The notes below the pieces were generated by a model that was given only the letters and a program-made list of their open reading frames with translations, was not told the origin of the DNA and searched no databases. From positions 2,108,001 to 2,172,000 of the forward strand of contig OZ345365.1 of assembly GCA_977006965.1 (NCBI GenBank): a stretch of 64,000 nt of DNA, read 5' to 3'. A program made the position numbers and the translations under genes. Below, one piece after another: positions 34,850-44,671 of the stretch; within the stretch, counting starts at the first letter, position 1, and every line of letters starts with the position of its first letter. Origin of the DNA: Phymatolithon calcareum. Its lineage: Eukaryota; Rhodophyta; Florideophyceae; Hapalidiales.

Positions 34850-35799
34850 TCAATCCTGCGTCATAAAAAGCTCATCCGGTGCCACAAGCTGCTTACAAAC
34901 CGGACATGTCCGATTATTAGTCTTTCTTTTTCTTGCTTTCTTTTACTGCGGGATTTCTCGAAGCTGATGGAACAACTCCGCATCCTTACGGCTCTAGTAG
35001 ACCTTAACAGATACGAGTGGTACTTGATGTCACAACAGCTGTCCAAGCTGCACAAGGAGCAGACCATGGTCCAGCTTAACATCCATATCGCTACGCAGCC
35101 AATCTTAATTCGCCGTCCTTCACAGGGATCATTTTCTCCCCTCCAAGCCACGGCAATATACAAGGATCTTGAAAATAATGCCCACATGGCAGTTCCCTAA
35201 TCCCCTCCCCATATCTCAATCCCTCCTGAGAAGTGATAACAACCTTCTTCCCGAATCCCTCCTTCGAAACTCGTCCGGCCCATCCACGCTCTCCGTCGGA
35301 CTCCTAACATCGTACGTTGAAATCGGTGCAAATTCTGACAATCTCAACCCCATAGCGTCAAGCAGCATACTCGCAATACCATCATGTCCCTTATCCCTCG
35401 GCGCCTGATACGGCGTGACATCCTGTGCGTTCGGTATGGCAATATCCGTCCCCAATCCCTTTGCCACCAATGCCTTCACAACCTCCTTATACCCTTGTTG
35501 TGCGGCGATGAATAACGCCGTCTCCTTTTTGTGGTTCCGTGCATTCACGTCCGCGCCCCTTCTCGCCAGTAGCTCATGACGGTGTTATCGTTATCGTCCT
35601 TAGCGTTCACGTCAGCGCTAGCACGTAGCAGCACGCGCACAAGTGTGAGATTGTCATGTATAAGTATGCGCGCAGTGCACGCACATGTAAGCGGCGTGAA
35701 TCCCGCCCCGCAGCGCATATCCGGATCACATCCCGCCATGAGCATGCGGCGGACGCATCTCGTTCTTCCAAAGTCGCCGTGCAGATGAATAGGATACAT
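34850..35799 (-). pseudogene. Ankyrin-repeat protein gene, frameshifted or multi-exon; RING-like last exon
   Basis: Minus-strand frames 35799-35545 and 35548-35216 encode ankyrin repeats. The first has CDPDMRCGAGFTPLT, RVLLRASADVNAKDDNDNT; the second has the repeat core ETALFIAAQQGYKEVVKALV and DVTPYQAPRDKGHDGIASML. They are joined out of frame: around 35565-35550 the phase shifts by one base inside the motif before GADVNA, so either a base is lost or an intron is present. Further downstream (34945-34850), after a CCCGCAG acceptor-like site, a frame reads NNRTCPVCKQLVAPDELF and stops; CPVC followed by this spacing resembles the second half of a RING finger. Ankyrin repeats bind protein partners; a RING end would suggest a ubiquitin ligase, but that link is inference. 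Confidence 0.5.
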
Positions 35800-35824
35800 T
35801 CATATGCATTTTGTTGCCGTCAGT

Positions 35825-36105
35825 CCTTAAGCTATTACGCCAATATCCCGGAGGGCGAGGAGTATACCTTTCGCTTTGGAAAGGCGTTTCAGGGTGGCAT
35901 GGTCGGTTACGCCTGTATTGTCGATCGATGTACTGAAGTATTCCAGTCGGCGGGTTTCGTGGAGCTCGGACCTCGCAAGACTGAATTTTCGCTGGAACAG
36001 GCCCGGGTATATTAGAACTTCGCTTTTTCCTTTTTTGGTATTCCACGACATGCCATTCTCTCTTTCCCAGCTTGTCGCCGCATCTAGCATGCACTGCATG
36101 CCACC
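35825..36105 (-). pseudogene. LINE-G fragment (post-catalytic RT region)
   Basis: The frame 36099-35827 reads MLDAATSWERENGMSWNTKK, then STSIDNTGVTDHATLKRLSK and LLALRDIGVI, aligning with the LINE-A segment that follows FADD (KWAEENEMKWNTTKS, YLGVTITEDGISDSKL). A small, old fragment between the ankyrin and SNARE genes. Confidence 0.7.
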
Positions 36106-36734
36106 CGAGCGCTTGGAATAGGGGAGAGCGACGGAATAGAGGAGGACGACGGAATGGCCATCCGAGCGCTTGGAATAGAGGAGGACGACGGACTGACAAG
36201 ATGTGTAGGACGAGGAGGCGCTGAAATAGAGAAGCCGCTGTGAACGCCAACACGTGAAGTACGAGGAGACGGCGAAATAGGGACGATGAGCGTAACGTCA
36301 GAACGAGGAGACGCTGTGAGAGTCCGAATAGGGAAGTACGACTGAGTGGCAGCAGGTGCAGGACGAGGATCCGCTGGGACAGTCCGATTGCTAGGTGCCG
36401 TGAACCGACACTCACTTGAAGGTTCTGCACGCATGACGATTGGTACGGTGATCGAAACAACGATGATGACACTGATTACAACGGCAAGCACTATAGCGTA
36501 CTTTTTCTTCTTGTTCTTGGACTTCTGATATCGCGTGGCCGGCACAACCTCCTCGGCGGCTTTCCTGACATCCTCCATGACCCCTTGCACATTGTATTCG
36601 ACGTCGTTGTCGAGTGTTCGCAGTGTCTCGACCAAAATGCTCATGTCTTCGTCCCGAACGCCCTCGATATCCGTCTCCACTATGGCCGTGGGAGAACGTT
36701 CGCCGCGTTGCAAATCCGCGAGGCGGTCCGTCAT
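36084..36734 (-). CDS. Syntaxin-like SNARE-domain membrane protein (terminal exon), copy 1
   Basis: 216 residues from the Met at 36734. An acceptor-like site (CTACGCCGCAG) lies just upstream and the frame is open across it, so this is probably a terminal exon. Residues about 25-75 resemble the C-terminal half of a Qa-SNARE (DMSILVET, LDNDVEYNVQGV), followed by a lysine cluster (KSKNKKKK) and one 20-residue membrane anchor of V, I and A. In syntaxins the position after VET is the zero-layer Gln; here it is Leu, while the paralog at 58973 has Gln. Beyond the anchor is a long Ser/Pro-rich tail that real syntaxins lack, partly built from imperfect tandem repeats. SNAREs drive membrane fusion; this copy may be a diverged duplicate or a pseudogene. 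Confidence 0.5.
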   Translation of the reverse strand: MTDRLADLQRGERSPTAIVETDIEGVRDEDMSILVETLRTLDNDVEYNVQGVMEDVRKAAEEVVPATRYQKSKNKKKKYAIVLAVVISVIIVVSITVPIVMRAEPSSECRFTAPSNRTVPADPRPAPAATQSYFPIRTLTASPRSDVTLIVPISPSPRTSRVGVHSGFSISAPPRPTHLVSPSSSSIPSARMAIPSSSSIPSLSPIPSARVACSAC

Positions 36735-36801
36735 CGCGAGGGATCTGATTTTCTGCGGCGTAGGCCAGGGAGAACACTGTTCCTGCCTTTTCGGTGTGCC
36801 A

Positions 36802-37811
36802 TAAGAGCACCACTACAGTACCGCACGACCACAAGGCCATTATTTTTTGGAACCAGGTGAAGTGGCATCTCTACAGGGAAGCAAATTGCCAAACAAATTG
36901 CTATCGCAAAAAATTATAGCAATTTGTTTAGCAATTTAGCAACGCCATATGTATGCGATGAACCCAAGTGTTGCCAATACATGGAATGATGTCGACAACA
37001 CGGCTCAGGTCCATGCGCGTGGCCATTAAAATTTTGAAACACACTTTTGAAAAAGCTTTTGGAGCGGTAGAGATGCGCATTGCGTATTCTATTTTTATCC
37101 GTGCAATCTTAGCAATTTAGCCTTCTGATTTAGCCGTGCGGTACTGTCGCGTATACAACGCTGGCGCTTTACAGCAACCAAACAACAGGGCAGATGCCCA
37201 ACACAAAACAAACAGAGACGCTTTACCTTCACTTCTCTTCGCCTCAACTTCGCAAAAACCGAACAAATCACAGTTCGATGCCCCTCCTTCTCTGTAGCTC
37301 GCCCGTGGTACTCGCTTAAGTAGGGGTTCCATCCACAGTCCACATGCCCGGGTCTTGCCCTCGGCACTCCTCAGGGAATCCGGCAGCGGTCGAGTGTAAA
37401 CGCAATGACCGCACATAACAGCGGCGAACACAGCCGCAAACCATCATTCGCGCGTCCAATCCACAGGCGCGCCCATTCGTATAACACCTTGTCAGCGGCC
37501 TCAGCGTGCGCTCATCAGCGCCCGCCCATGAGCATCGTGCGTCAGCGCTCTCATAACGCGCCCGATCCTTGTCACTGCACGCGCCCGACGAACCAGTGCG
37601 TACGCGGAGCAGCTCCAGGTGACCATTGGAGCCAGCTGCCACTTGGAGTCCCCACAAATGTGACGCCCATTCTGGTTGGGCCACCAGAACTTGGTGACCA
37701 AATCAGGCAACCGACACGCAGCCCAATTGCCAAGTATGATCGCTGTGCGGCTGGTCAGTCCAGCTTACGGCCGATCACTTCTTATGCAACAGTACAGTAG
37801 TGGTGCTCTAA
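36802..37811. mobile_element. PIF/Harbinger-like non-autonomous element VI, TSD TAA
   Basis: Element 36805-37808 starts GAGCACCACTACAGTAC and ends with its near-exact complement. TAA flanks both sides (36802-36804 and 37809-37811). The paralogous segment near 59010-59020 lacks the element and reads straight across, which confirms the boundaries. Three-base TAA duplications are typical of PIF/Harbinger. The interior holds only GC-rich chance frames and a subterminal hairpin around AAATTGCTAT. Confidence 0.85.
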
Positions 37812-37849
37812 AAAAGTACAGCAACACGCCCGAAGCAGGCTAGCCTGCT

Positions 37850-38654
37850 TCAGGCCCGGTCTATAAGCGAACAGATCTGTTCATGTTCGCTATGACAAGG
37901 TTACGAAACCCTATCATAGCGAGCAGATTTGCTTATGCCGTCTATACGCCAACAACGCGCAGATTTGGAAGCATCTGCCCAAAACACATACACAGTAAGC
38001 ACTGCTCTTCCAGCATTCCCGCCAATTCCAAGCGGGAAGTATTGTGCCCCAGTATTACCTCGTCTACTTCCTTTCAACTTCACATCCAAACTCAGACGAA
38101 GTAATTCTAGCAGGCCATCGCATCACCACCAAGGTGAGGCATACCCCACATATCAGCCACCGACGGGCTGAAGTTCACGTCGGCAAACTCGCGCCAAAAA
38201 AAATCATTTCATCATGACTGCATCCCCTGTGCCCACCGTTCGGCAGCAAAGTCCAGACCAGCAACAGCGGTCTCCGATGCCAGCGACGTACCCACCCACC
38301 GCTGATGTGTGTGCAGATGTACCGGAGCCACGCCCGTCTGAAAGTCAAGGTGGTCCCGAAATTGGGCAAGATGGGCATGAAAGAGATCACTATGACGAGC
38401 ACTAGCACAGTACAATCTTCGAAGCGCAATTTCAAGGGGGAGCGAGGTTCTAATTTCGCACCAATTAGTAAAATGGCGGGCAACTCGAGCAGACAAGCAA
38501 AGTTAACCTCTTTCCCGCAACTTCGGAGGTCTCCAAATCTGTTCAAATGCGCCGTCTCGAAGTTCACGACAGCCAATTGTAAGACGACAAGTTTTATGCT
38601 ATGATACGAATTAGCGAACATGAACAGATTTGTTCGCGTATAGACCGGGCCTCA
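37850..38654. mobile_element. Non-autonomous TIR element V, 3-bp TSD TCA
   Basis: Element 37853-38651 has ~40-bp inverted ends starting GGCCCGGTCTATA and containing AATCTGTTCATGTTCGCT. TCA flanks it (37850-37852, 38652-38654). The paralog at 59030-59045 lacks it. Superfamily uncertain: the 3-bp TSD suits Harbinger or CACTA. No transposase gene inside. Confidence 0.8.
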
Positions 38655-38860
38655 GGCATGTTGGAAAAACTTGATCTGCCCATTGTTGAAGCGCTCTCAC
38701 TGGCCGAAACAATGCTCATAAACTGGATGAAAAATTTAATTATGTCGTTTGCACCGACGGGACTGCATCCAGTTTTTCAAGAAAATGAGTTTACTCAAAA
38801 TGTTGCACTTCTTTTTACAAAAAGAAGTGAAACATTTTCAAGTATGAGGTCAGAAAAGAT
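38652..38860. repeat. Continuation of SNARE-gene duplicated segment
   Basis: 38655-38790 matches 59035-59165 (the GGAAAA-CTTGATC block through GACGGGACTG). On the minus strand both copies keep an open reading with PVGANDIIK and MSIVSASESAS, so it may be an upstream exon of the SNARE gene. At 38801-38842 a hairpin with 20-bp arms (AAAATGTTGCACTTC side) occurs only in this copy. Confidence 0.55.
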
Positions 38861-38975
38861 TAACGAAAACCGAAGATTTCGGTGTAATTATCTCCAAAAA
38901 CAATTGTTGGTCTGTGAACGGAAACCTCAACTCATGCAGTGTGGCAAATAGTGCAGTCAAATATGCCCATTTGCT

Positions 38976-39575
38976 TTGTCCATGTGTGGCGTCCTGACGA
39001 GCATCATGCCGCATCATGGTCCGGAAAACACAGCGCCAGAGTTCATTGGCATGGTCATGGTCCCTTTACATTCCCCAGCCATGGGAGAAGAGCAAATGGC
39101 TTCTTTTTTAGAAGCTGGACTGTGCAACTTGTATCCGGAGATCGGTTTATGGCGCGATGATGCCCAGAAATGGTGTACTATGAAAGCAGTTCACGGTGAA
39201 TCTATCATTGCTCAGCTGCCCACAGGTCACGGAAAGTCTTTAATTGCGCTTCTTCGTGCAGTTTTCTCTGGCGGTGTGACTGTTATTGTGTCACCAACGC
39301 ATTCTCCTATTAATTCAATGCACAACGCATGTGGCAAGTGGCACATACCTGCGTTTAAGCTGACTTGCTCCTCCTCATACGATGAGCAAAAACTACTGTA
39401 GCGGTGAAGGCAGTGATGGCTCTTCAAGGAGGTGCCGTAATCTTGACGCCGGAGAAGGCAACATCACGCTCTTTCCTATCGTTTATTTCCCAAGTGATGC
39501 TCACGCGAATTGTCTTCGACCAAGCTCATTGCATTGTTTAGTGGGCGGCATGGCGTTCTGCGTTTAAGTCCACAC
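38976..39575 (+). pseudogene. RecQ/DEAD-like helicase fragment
   Basis: Motif I is clear: IIAQLPTGHGKSLIALL (Walker A, GHGKS), followed by GGVTVIVSPTHS (motif Ia region) and a C-S-S-S-Y-D-E-Q segment, as in RecQ-type ATPase domains. The frame stops at 39401; in the next frame GGAVILTPEKATSRSFLSF and VFDQAHCIV (motif II, DEAH changed to DQAH) follow, then a TAG exactly before the expected Trp. Frameshift, lost motif-II acid and a stop show it is dead. The C-terminal RecA lobe is absent. Confidence 0.7.
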
Positions 39576-39777
39576 CGTTGTGGCTAAGAGGATTCGTATC
39601 GAGTGGAATGCCTGCGACTTCTGCGCGCTGATGGGCGGCAATGAGGTCACCGAAATCTTTCATCGCCTCCTCTTGGCTCACACCCCGGAGGGCGGCAAGC
39701 TTCGGGAACCCAGTGGAAACCTGCGCGTTGCCCCGGATCGATTCGAACACCTGCTCGGACGTTGTCATGGTCACCAT
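39538..39777 (-). CDS. Small hypothetical protein with complete promoter
   Basis: 79 residues. The start at 39777 has a strong initiation context (CCGCCATGG) and lies about 95-102 nt downstream of a TATA box (39872-39879), with a CT/CA-repeat leader between. A longer upstream Met at 39897 would precede the TATA box and is rejected. A polyA signal (complement at 39482-39487) follows the stop by about 50 nt. The protein is hydrophilic and mostly helical (SEQVFESIRG, EEAMKDFGDLIAAHQRAEV), with no domain I recognise. It overlaps, in antisense, the end of the helicase pseudogene. Confidence 0.6.
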   Translation of the reverse strand: MVTMTTSEQVFESIRGNAQVSTGFPKLAALRGVSQEEAMKDFGDLIAAHQRAEVAGIPLDTNPLSHNGVDLNAERHAAH

Positions 39778-39871
39778 GGCGGTAGAGATGTGAGATGTGA
39801 GGTGAGAGGTGAGAGTGGAGGTTGTGGTGATGCTCAAATGGGTAGAAGTGCTAACAGAGCCGATGTCGGTG

Positions 39872-39879
39872 CTTATAAA
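39872..39879 (-). promoter_or_regulatory. TATA box of the 79-residue gene
   Basis: CTTTATAAGC on the minus strand, about 30 nt upstream of a CTCTGTTAGC initiator-like region. Confidence 0.55.
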
Positions 39880-39897
39880 GCGTCGGGCAAAACCCAC

Positions 39898-40265
39898 GAT
39901 CTACTCTTTTCTATACAGTATCAGGGGGATTTGGCTCTTTTTCCACACCCAGACTCAACATTCAGAGGCTAGGCACCAACAGTGCAGATAGCGATTCGCT
40001 CCGTGGTGTTCTCCGTTCGCTGATTGAACGCCCTTTCGAAAATCGAGTGACTGGCAAGCAAGACTATACATTATTTGGCCTCGTGTCGCTTTGGGTGCGA
40101 TAAACTTCAGCGGCAGTAAGGGGATGCTTTCGGTTGGCTTGCTGAATACTGCACAGTATTCTGCTGCATTGCTTTAAGCTCTGTTGCTTTTTGCTTCAAA
40201 AAAGAGCGGCCGCTCAAAATCACAACCGAGCTGTACAGTAGTACTGTACAGTAGGTGGAGCTAAA
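39898..40265. other. No gene; short palindromic words
   Basis: Contains GAATACTG-CA-CAGTATTC near 40145 and a doubled TACTGTACAGTA motif near 40235-40255. Confidence 0.4.
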
Positions 40266-40634
40266 ATGAAGTGCATATCGACAATCTTCGCGTCTCTTGT
40301 CCACCCGGCCAAGTCTATTGGTCTGAGATGCGAGGAGCCCGCACGCGAGCTATTTTCGCTTGTCTTGGACCACATATGCACTGATGAAAATTTGTTTATA
40401 TACTTTTTTAAAGCGGTCACCAAGGAGTCCTTTCTAGCAGTAGAGCTACGGAAGGACGAATCGCATGCCAAATTTTACCAGTGTGTCAAGCCCTGCTGGA
40501 GCTTTCTGCGCCGGTTCCGAGTCGTGCTTGCATATTCCGCGGGCTTGCGTGCTGCTGAAAACGCCAACATGATCGGAAAATTATCAGAAAACTTCAAGCA
40601 GACAAATTTGATGCTTTTTGTACAAGCTCCATGA
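40266..40634 (+). CDS. Hypothetical protein, 122 residues
   Basis: ATG in the good context CTAAAATGA, open to 40634. Contains a mixed hydrophobic and charged helical sequence (EPARELFSLVLDHICTDENL) and several aromatic residues and cysteines. No known domain, signal peptide or membrane segment. The neighbours are repeats; there is no clear TATA box or polyA signal. It could be one exon of a larger gene. Confidence 0.3.
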   Translation: MKCISTIFASLVHPAKSIGLRCEEPARELFSLVLDHICTDENLFIYFFKAVTKESFLAVELRKDESHAKFYQCVKPCWSFLRRFRVVLAYSAGLRAAENANMIGKLSENFKQTNLMLFVQAP

Positions 40635-41069
40635 TCTTAGGTTTTCCCGAGAGACTTCCGCGGAAGCACTTAATTATGGCTTGACACCATGTAGGACAAA
40701 AGACAATGAGAAGGGCATGCAGTCGAGATGTGTTCGTTTAGAAGGTCGTGGGTGGGCGGGGAGAAGAGAAAAGCATACCTCCAAGGCAAGGCACGGGCAA
40801 ATCTGGCGTGGATAAATACCGAGTAAAACAAACGTGCAACGGGAAGAAATTCGCTGAGCGCAGTGTCGGTCGCACACCTTGGATGCCTTTGCTGGTAGTG
40901 TCTGTAAGTAATAACAGTGTCGGTGCCTGAGGGAGGTCAGCGTACGCGAACAGACCGGCTGTATCCACCGTCGGCTTCTTCGCTATGCGTTTCACAAGAT
41001 TTTCAATCATGAAAAGCGAGCTCTTCAAATAACGAAACGATGCACTGGCTCTGGAATATGCAAGAATCG
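40635..41069. other. No gene recognised
   Basis: Short frames on both strands only. Confidence 0.4.
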
Positions 41070-41101
41070 CTATTATCAGGGGAACAGTCCCCTGCTATTA
41101 T
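41070..41101. mobile_element. 18-bp palindromic micro-element with 7-bp TSD
   Basis: 41077-41094 reads CAGGGGAACAGTCCCCTG: 7-bp inverted ends around ACAG. It is flanked on both sides by CTATTAT (41070-41076 and 41095-41101). The ends match the CAGGGG termini of the 951-bp element at 59190. Confidence 0.75.
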
Positions 41102-41188
41102 GTGTGAGCAGAACTGTATACGGATTACAGTACGAACTGTTCCAGTCATTACGTGCATCCGAAACTCAGAGGACATACTCGCCTCTCC

Positions 41189-41902
41189 CCAGCGAAGGAT
41201 GAAGAAGAAGAAGAAAGGTAGATTTTTATTTAAAAGTTACAAACGCATCTGCTGACGCTTGGGGCCAAAGCATTGGAATTATTTATTTATTTTTATTCTT
41301 TTCTCGAAAAGTGTCGAGAATAAATAATTTATTGTTGAACGCAGAAGCAATAAATTATTGTATTCAAGTTCAGCGAGGTATAAATAACTGGTTATTCCCC
41401 GAATTATTGGATCCTTCTTGCTACTTTCTGTCGCGATAGAATAACCGGATCGAAAAAATGAGGAGTCCGATACAATAATTGTCGCAACCACGACGATCTC
41501 AATAAATACAATAAATATGCGAGACTCAGGAATAAATTATTGGAACAATAATTTAAATAATTACAATAGCAATTATTTTTTCCAATGCTTTGCTTGGGGC
41601 AACTTTCCTAGGGCCAAGAGGTTTTGGCTAGATTCTGTCTATGTAGGCGTTTTCTTCTCTTGTTGGTATAACACGATTCAGTGGACTACAAAAACCCACC
41701 TCTGGTCTCCTGCGGGATCTCGAGGGGGAAAGTTACTCCCCTGTCCTGTGACACGCTGTGATTTCAAGTTGCGGGCAGTCCTTACTTGTCCACAGCCTGG
41801 AACATGGTTAGGAGCTCGTCGAGTGTTCGCCTAGTCCAGTCGCTGTCCTCTTTGGAGAGTCTGTCCTTTGCGAGGCCATTTATCACGTCCAGCGAAGGAT
41901 GA
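41189..41902 (-). mobile_element. LINE-A nested in LINE-D, 14-bp TSD
   Basis: Minus-strand copy 41203-41888, 5'-truncated to the 3' UTR and last codons, between CCAGCGAAGGATGA at 41189-41202 and 41889-41902. It is interrupted by the MITE at 41266-41592. Confidence 0.9.
41258..41600. mobile_element. hAT-type MITE in LINE-A, 8-bp TSD
   Basis: 327 bp (41266-41592), AT-rich, with 13-bp perfect TIRs CAAAGCATTGGAA and 8-bp TSDs CTTGGGGC (41258-41265, 41593-41600). An 8-bp TSD points to hAT. The interior has several AATAAATTATT-type palindromic words and no gene. Confidence 0.9.
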
Positions 41903-44671
41903 TGATCTCGTTGAAGAACTGGAAAAATGCTGAATTCCAGAAAACAGTCGAAGAAAAGTACCGGAAGAAGCTCTCGGAAAAACTGGCGAACTTAAAGAGC
42001 TGCAAAGACTCAAAAGGACTAAACAGGCTATATAACAAGATCGTCGATATATGGACCGAACCATGGAGAGTTGACTACAAAAGGCATCCCAGATTCAAGT
42101 CCTTTTGGAACTTCAACTTGGATCACTTAACAGCGAAGAGGAAAAAGTTGTACAAGAAAGCCCTAAGGACACAAGAGCCCGAGAGGTGGGAAAAATATAA
42201 GAAATGCAAGAGACGAATTAGAAGGCTTGTGAATAAGAGGAAGCGGTCGTTATATCAAGAGTTCATCTCCGAACTTGAACAAAACGATTCGGCAACCGCA
42301 ATCTCACAATTGACTAAAATGAAGCGAATGAGATCGCGGAGGACAGCGCATAACAAAGCGTCCGGGAAACCACTAGACCACATGTTCTTCACGGCTCAAG
42401 TCTCCACGACTGGCTCTGACAAGGACAATTGGAGGCAAGAAATACCATTTTTCGCTGACCGCAGGGGATGAAGGAAGAGATCAGGGAAGCCCTTGCAAAC
42501 GCACCTGTCAAGAAAACGGCCGGTCTCGATGAAGTGAAAGCAGAGATGCTCAAGATTAATGTGGACCTCAACGCAGAGATCATATTCGAATTGTGGTCAG
42601 CTTGTGGCAGAGTCGGCGACATCTCATTGTTGTGGCGAAAGTAAGTGCTCGTAGAAATCCATAAGAAGGGGAATACGGAAGATCCCGGGAACTACAGGCC
42701 AATATCTCTCTTGAGTCAGACAAGGAAAGTTGTAGAATCAGCTCTCAATACCCTGTTTAGAAGACACTGCTCAAACCATGAGTATCAATTCGGATTCCAC
42801 AAAGGCAAGAGTACGGAAACAGCTATGCTCCGAGCAACGGAGCTGCAGCGGAAAGGGCATAGGTGCATCGCAGACCTCGATCTCAAAGCCGCATATGACA
42901 CTGTACCTAGGAAACTACTCCAGGAACGGATGAGAATGGTCCTACCTAAGGCCATCAGCGACATGAGTGAGGCATTTCTATTACCCTCCTGGATCCTAAC
43001 AGCGGGAGACAGCAACAAGAATTGGTTCATAGTTCACAGAGGCGTCCCCCAAGGGTCACCGCTCAGCCCAAGTTTGTATAACATATTAATAGACGAGTTC
43101 GCGGAGCGCATAAGCGCTGTTCCGAGCCAGGAAGCAGACGTGTCTGCAGTTCTATTTGCAGACGACGTGATCCTGCTGGCGAAACCCCGCAAACGCTGCA
43201 GCACCTGCTCGATATTGCAACGAAATGGGCCGAAGAGAGAAGAAGAAGTGGAGATTTTTATTATAGTGTTACCAACGCATCTGCAGACGCTTGGGGCAAC
43301 ACTTCTGATGAGCCACGAGGACTCAACTCAGAGCCCAGAGGCTCCATTTCGCATAAAAACGGCTATATTCAGCAAAATTAGAAAACCTACCTCTGATCTC
43401 AACGGAGAGATCTCGAGGGGGAAAATCATTTCACTTCAATGGCCACGCAGAGCATCGTATCGTGTGAACGTGCGGAAAGGAAAATTTTATGACGTCCGAG
43501 GTCGTTTCCCGCGCCGAAGCAAGTTTACCGACGTCCCGGGTCCGCGTGCCGTGCCGATCTTCAGGACTTACTCTCGCTCGGCCTGCCCGCCGATCCGCGC
43601 GGGGGGGTTACTGACGTCCCCAGTCTTGCGTGCGCCGGAGCGCGATGGGCGAGTTTACCGACGTCCCGGGTCCGGGCCGAAGAAATAGGAATGACGTGGA
43701 ACACCAAAAAAGGTAAGAGCGAGGTGCTGGAGTCGACCGAGACAAAGAACCACACATTCCGGCTAGCGCACCAGACCCTTTCGCAGGTACCTGAAGTTCC
43801 ATACCTCGGGATATCTCTAGGACTAACCGTAACAACGGTCACAAGCACAATCAGGCGCATAAGAAACGCCAAAGCAGCGGTACACCAACTGAAGCCACTT
43901 GGGGTATTCATTAAGGTGATAAACATCCTGAAAGCCATACGAATCTACAAGTCGCTGATCCAACCAAGGTGGGAATACGCCATCCATCTCACACCGTGGA
44001 ACTCAGAAGTGTAAGAAGCCATCAAAGAAGTAGAAAGAACCTTCTTCTTCCAAGTATTCGGTGGTACGGCAAGTGGAAGGATCGAGCGGCTCCGGCTTCT
44101 GTGCAAGATCCAACCACCAGAACACAGGAGAGAAATATTAGCGCTGAGGATGCTGCGACGAGGAAAGGTAAGGAAGGCGGCTATCCTATCCCATCCAAGG
44201 GAAGAGCGAAACTTCAAAGAACTACAGTGGGCAAGTCGCGATATTGCCGCGATGCTGCAGCAGGAACAATTCTCTGTCCCCTTCAAACATATACAGGAAG
44301 GGAAATCTCCAGGCCAACTTCGACGAATACTGTTTGCAAAAGAAGGCACTAGGCTCGGACAAAGAAGAAAGAGGAGAATACCGTACGACAAACCGGATGA
44401 GATCCCGGCCATCCTCAGGTTTGCCAAGGTGAGACATCGACAGCTGGCTATAAAATACGCAAGCGGAAGGTTCCCTCAAGTGAGCACGAAGCTAATATCG
44501 AATACATTCGGAACGGCAGCAGAGCGTCACCTGGAGACCATACGCATGAACCTAACAAAGTATGAACTGGACTCCGGAGAAATGCTAAGAACGGAAAAGG
44601 CATTAGACTCTATACTACTCTACAGCGTCACCATAATTGACAATATGGAGAACGACGAGTACCTCTATTAG
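41903..44671 (+). pseudogene. LINE-D reverse transcriptase, broken
   Basis: Frame 41899-42471 covers the basic linker (EEKYRKKLSEKLANLKSCKD). After a frameshift at about 42470 comes GLDEVKAEMLK, then a TAA after LLWRK (about 42643). Then YRPISLLSQ, DLDLKAAYDTVPR, GVPQGSPLSPSLYNILID and catalytic FADDVILL near 43160. The insertion at 43237-43673 splits the region before WNTKKGKSEVL. A further TAA at about 44011 and a frameshift precede the conserved tail (RHRQLAIKYASGRFPQVS). No RNase H. Confidence 0.85.
43227..43683 (-). mobile_element. LINE-A-related insertion with unusual GC-rich 5' part, 10-bp TSD
   Basis: 437 bp (43237-43673) between GGGCCGAAGA at 43227-43236 and 43674-43683. The 3' end is a variant of the LINE-A UTR (TTACCAACGCATCTGCAGAC) with a (GAA)n tail. 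The far part (43480-43670) is GC-rich and repeats TTTACCGACGTCCCGGGTCC twice, unlike other LINE-A copies; it may be a different subfamily or a chimera. Confidence 0.7.
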
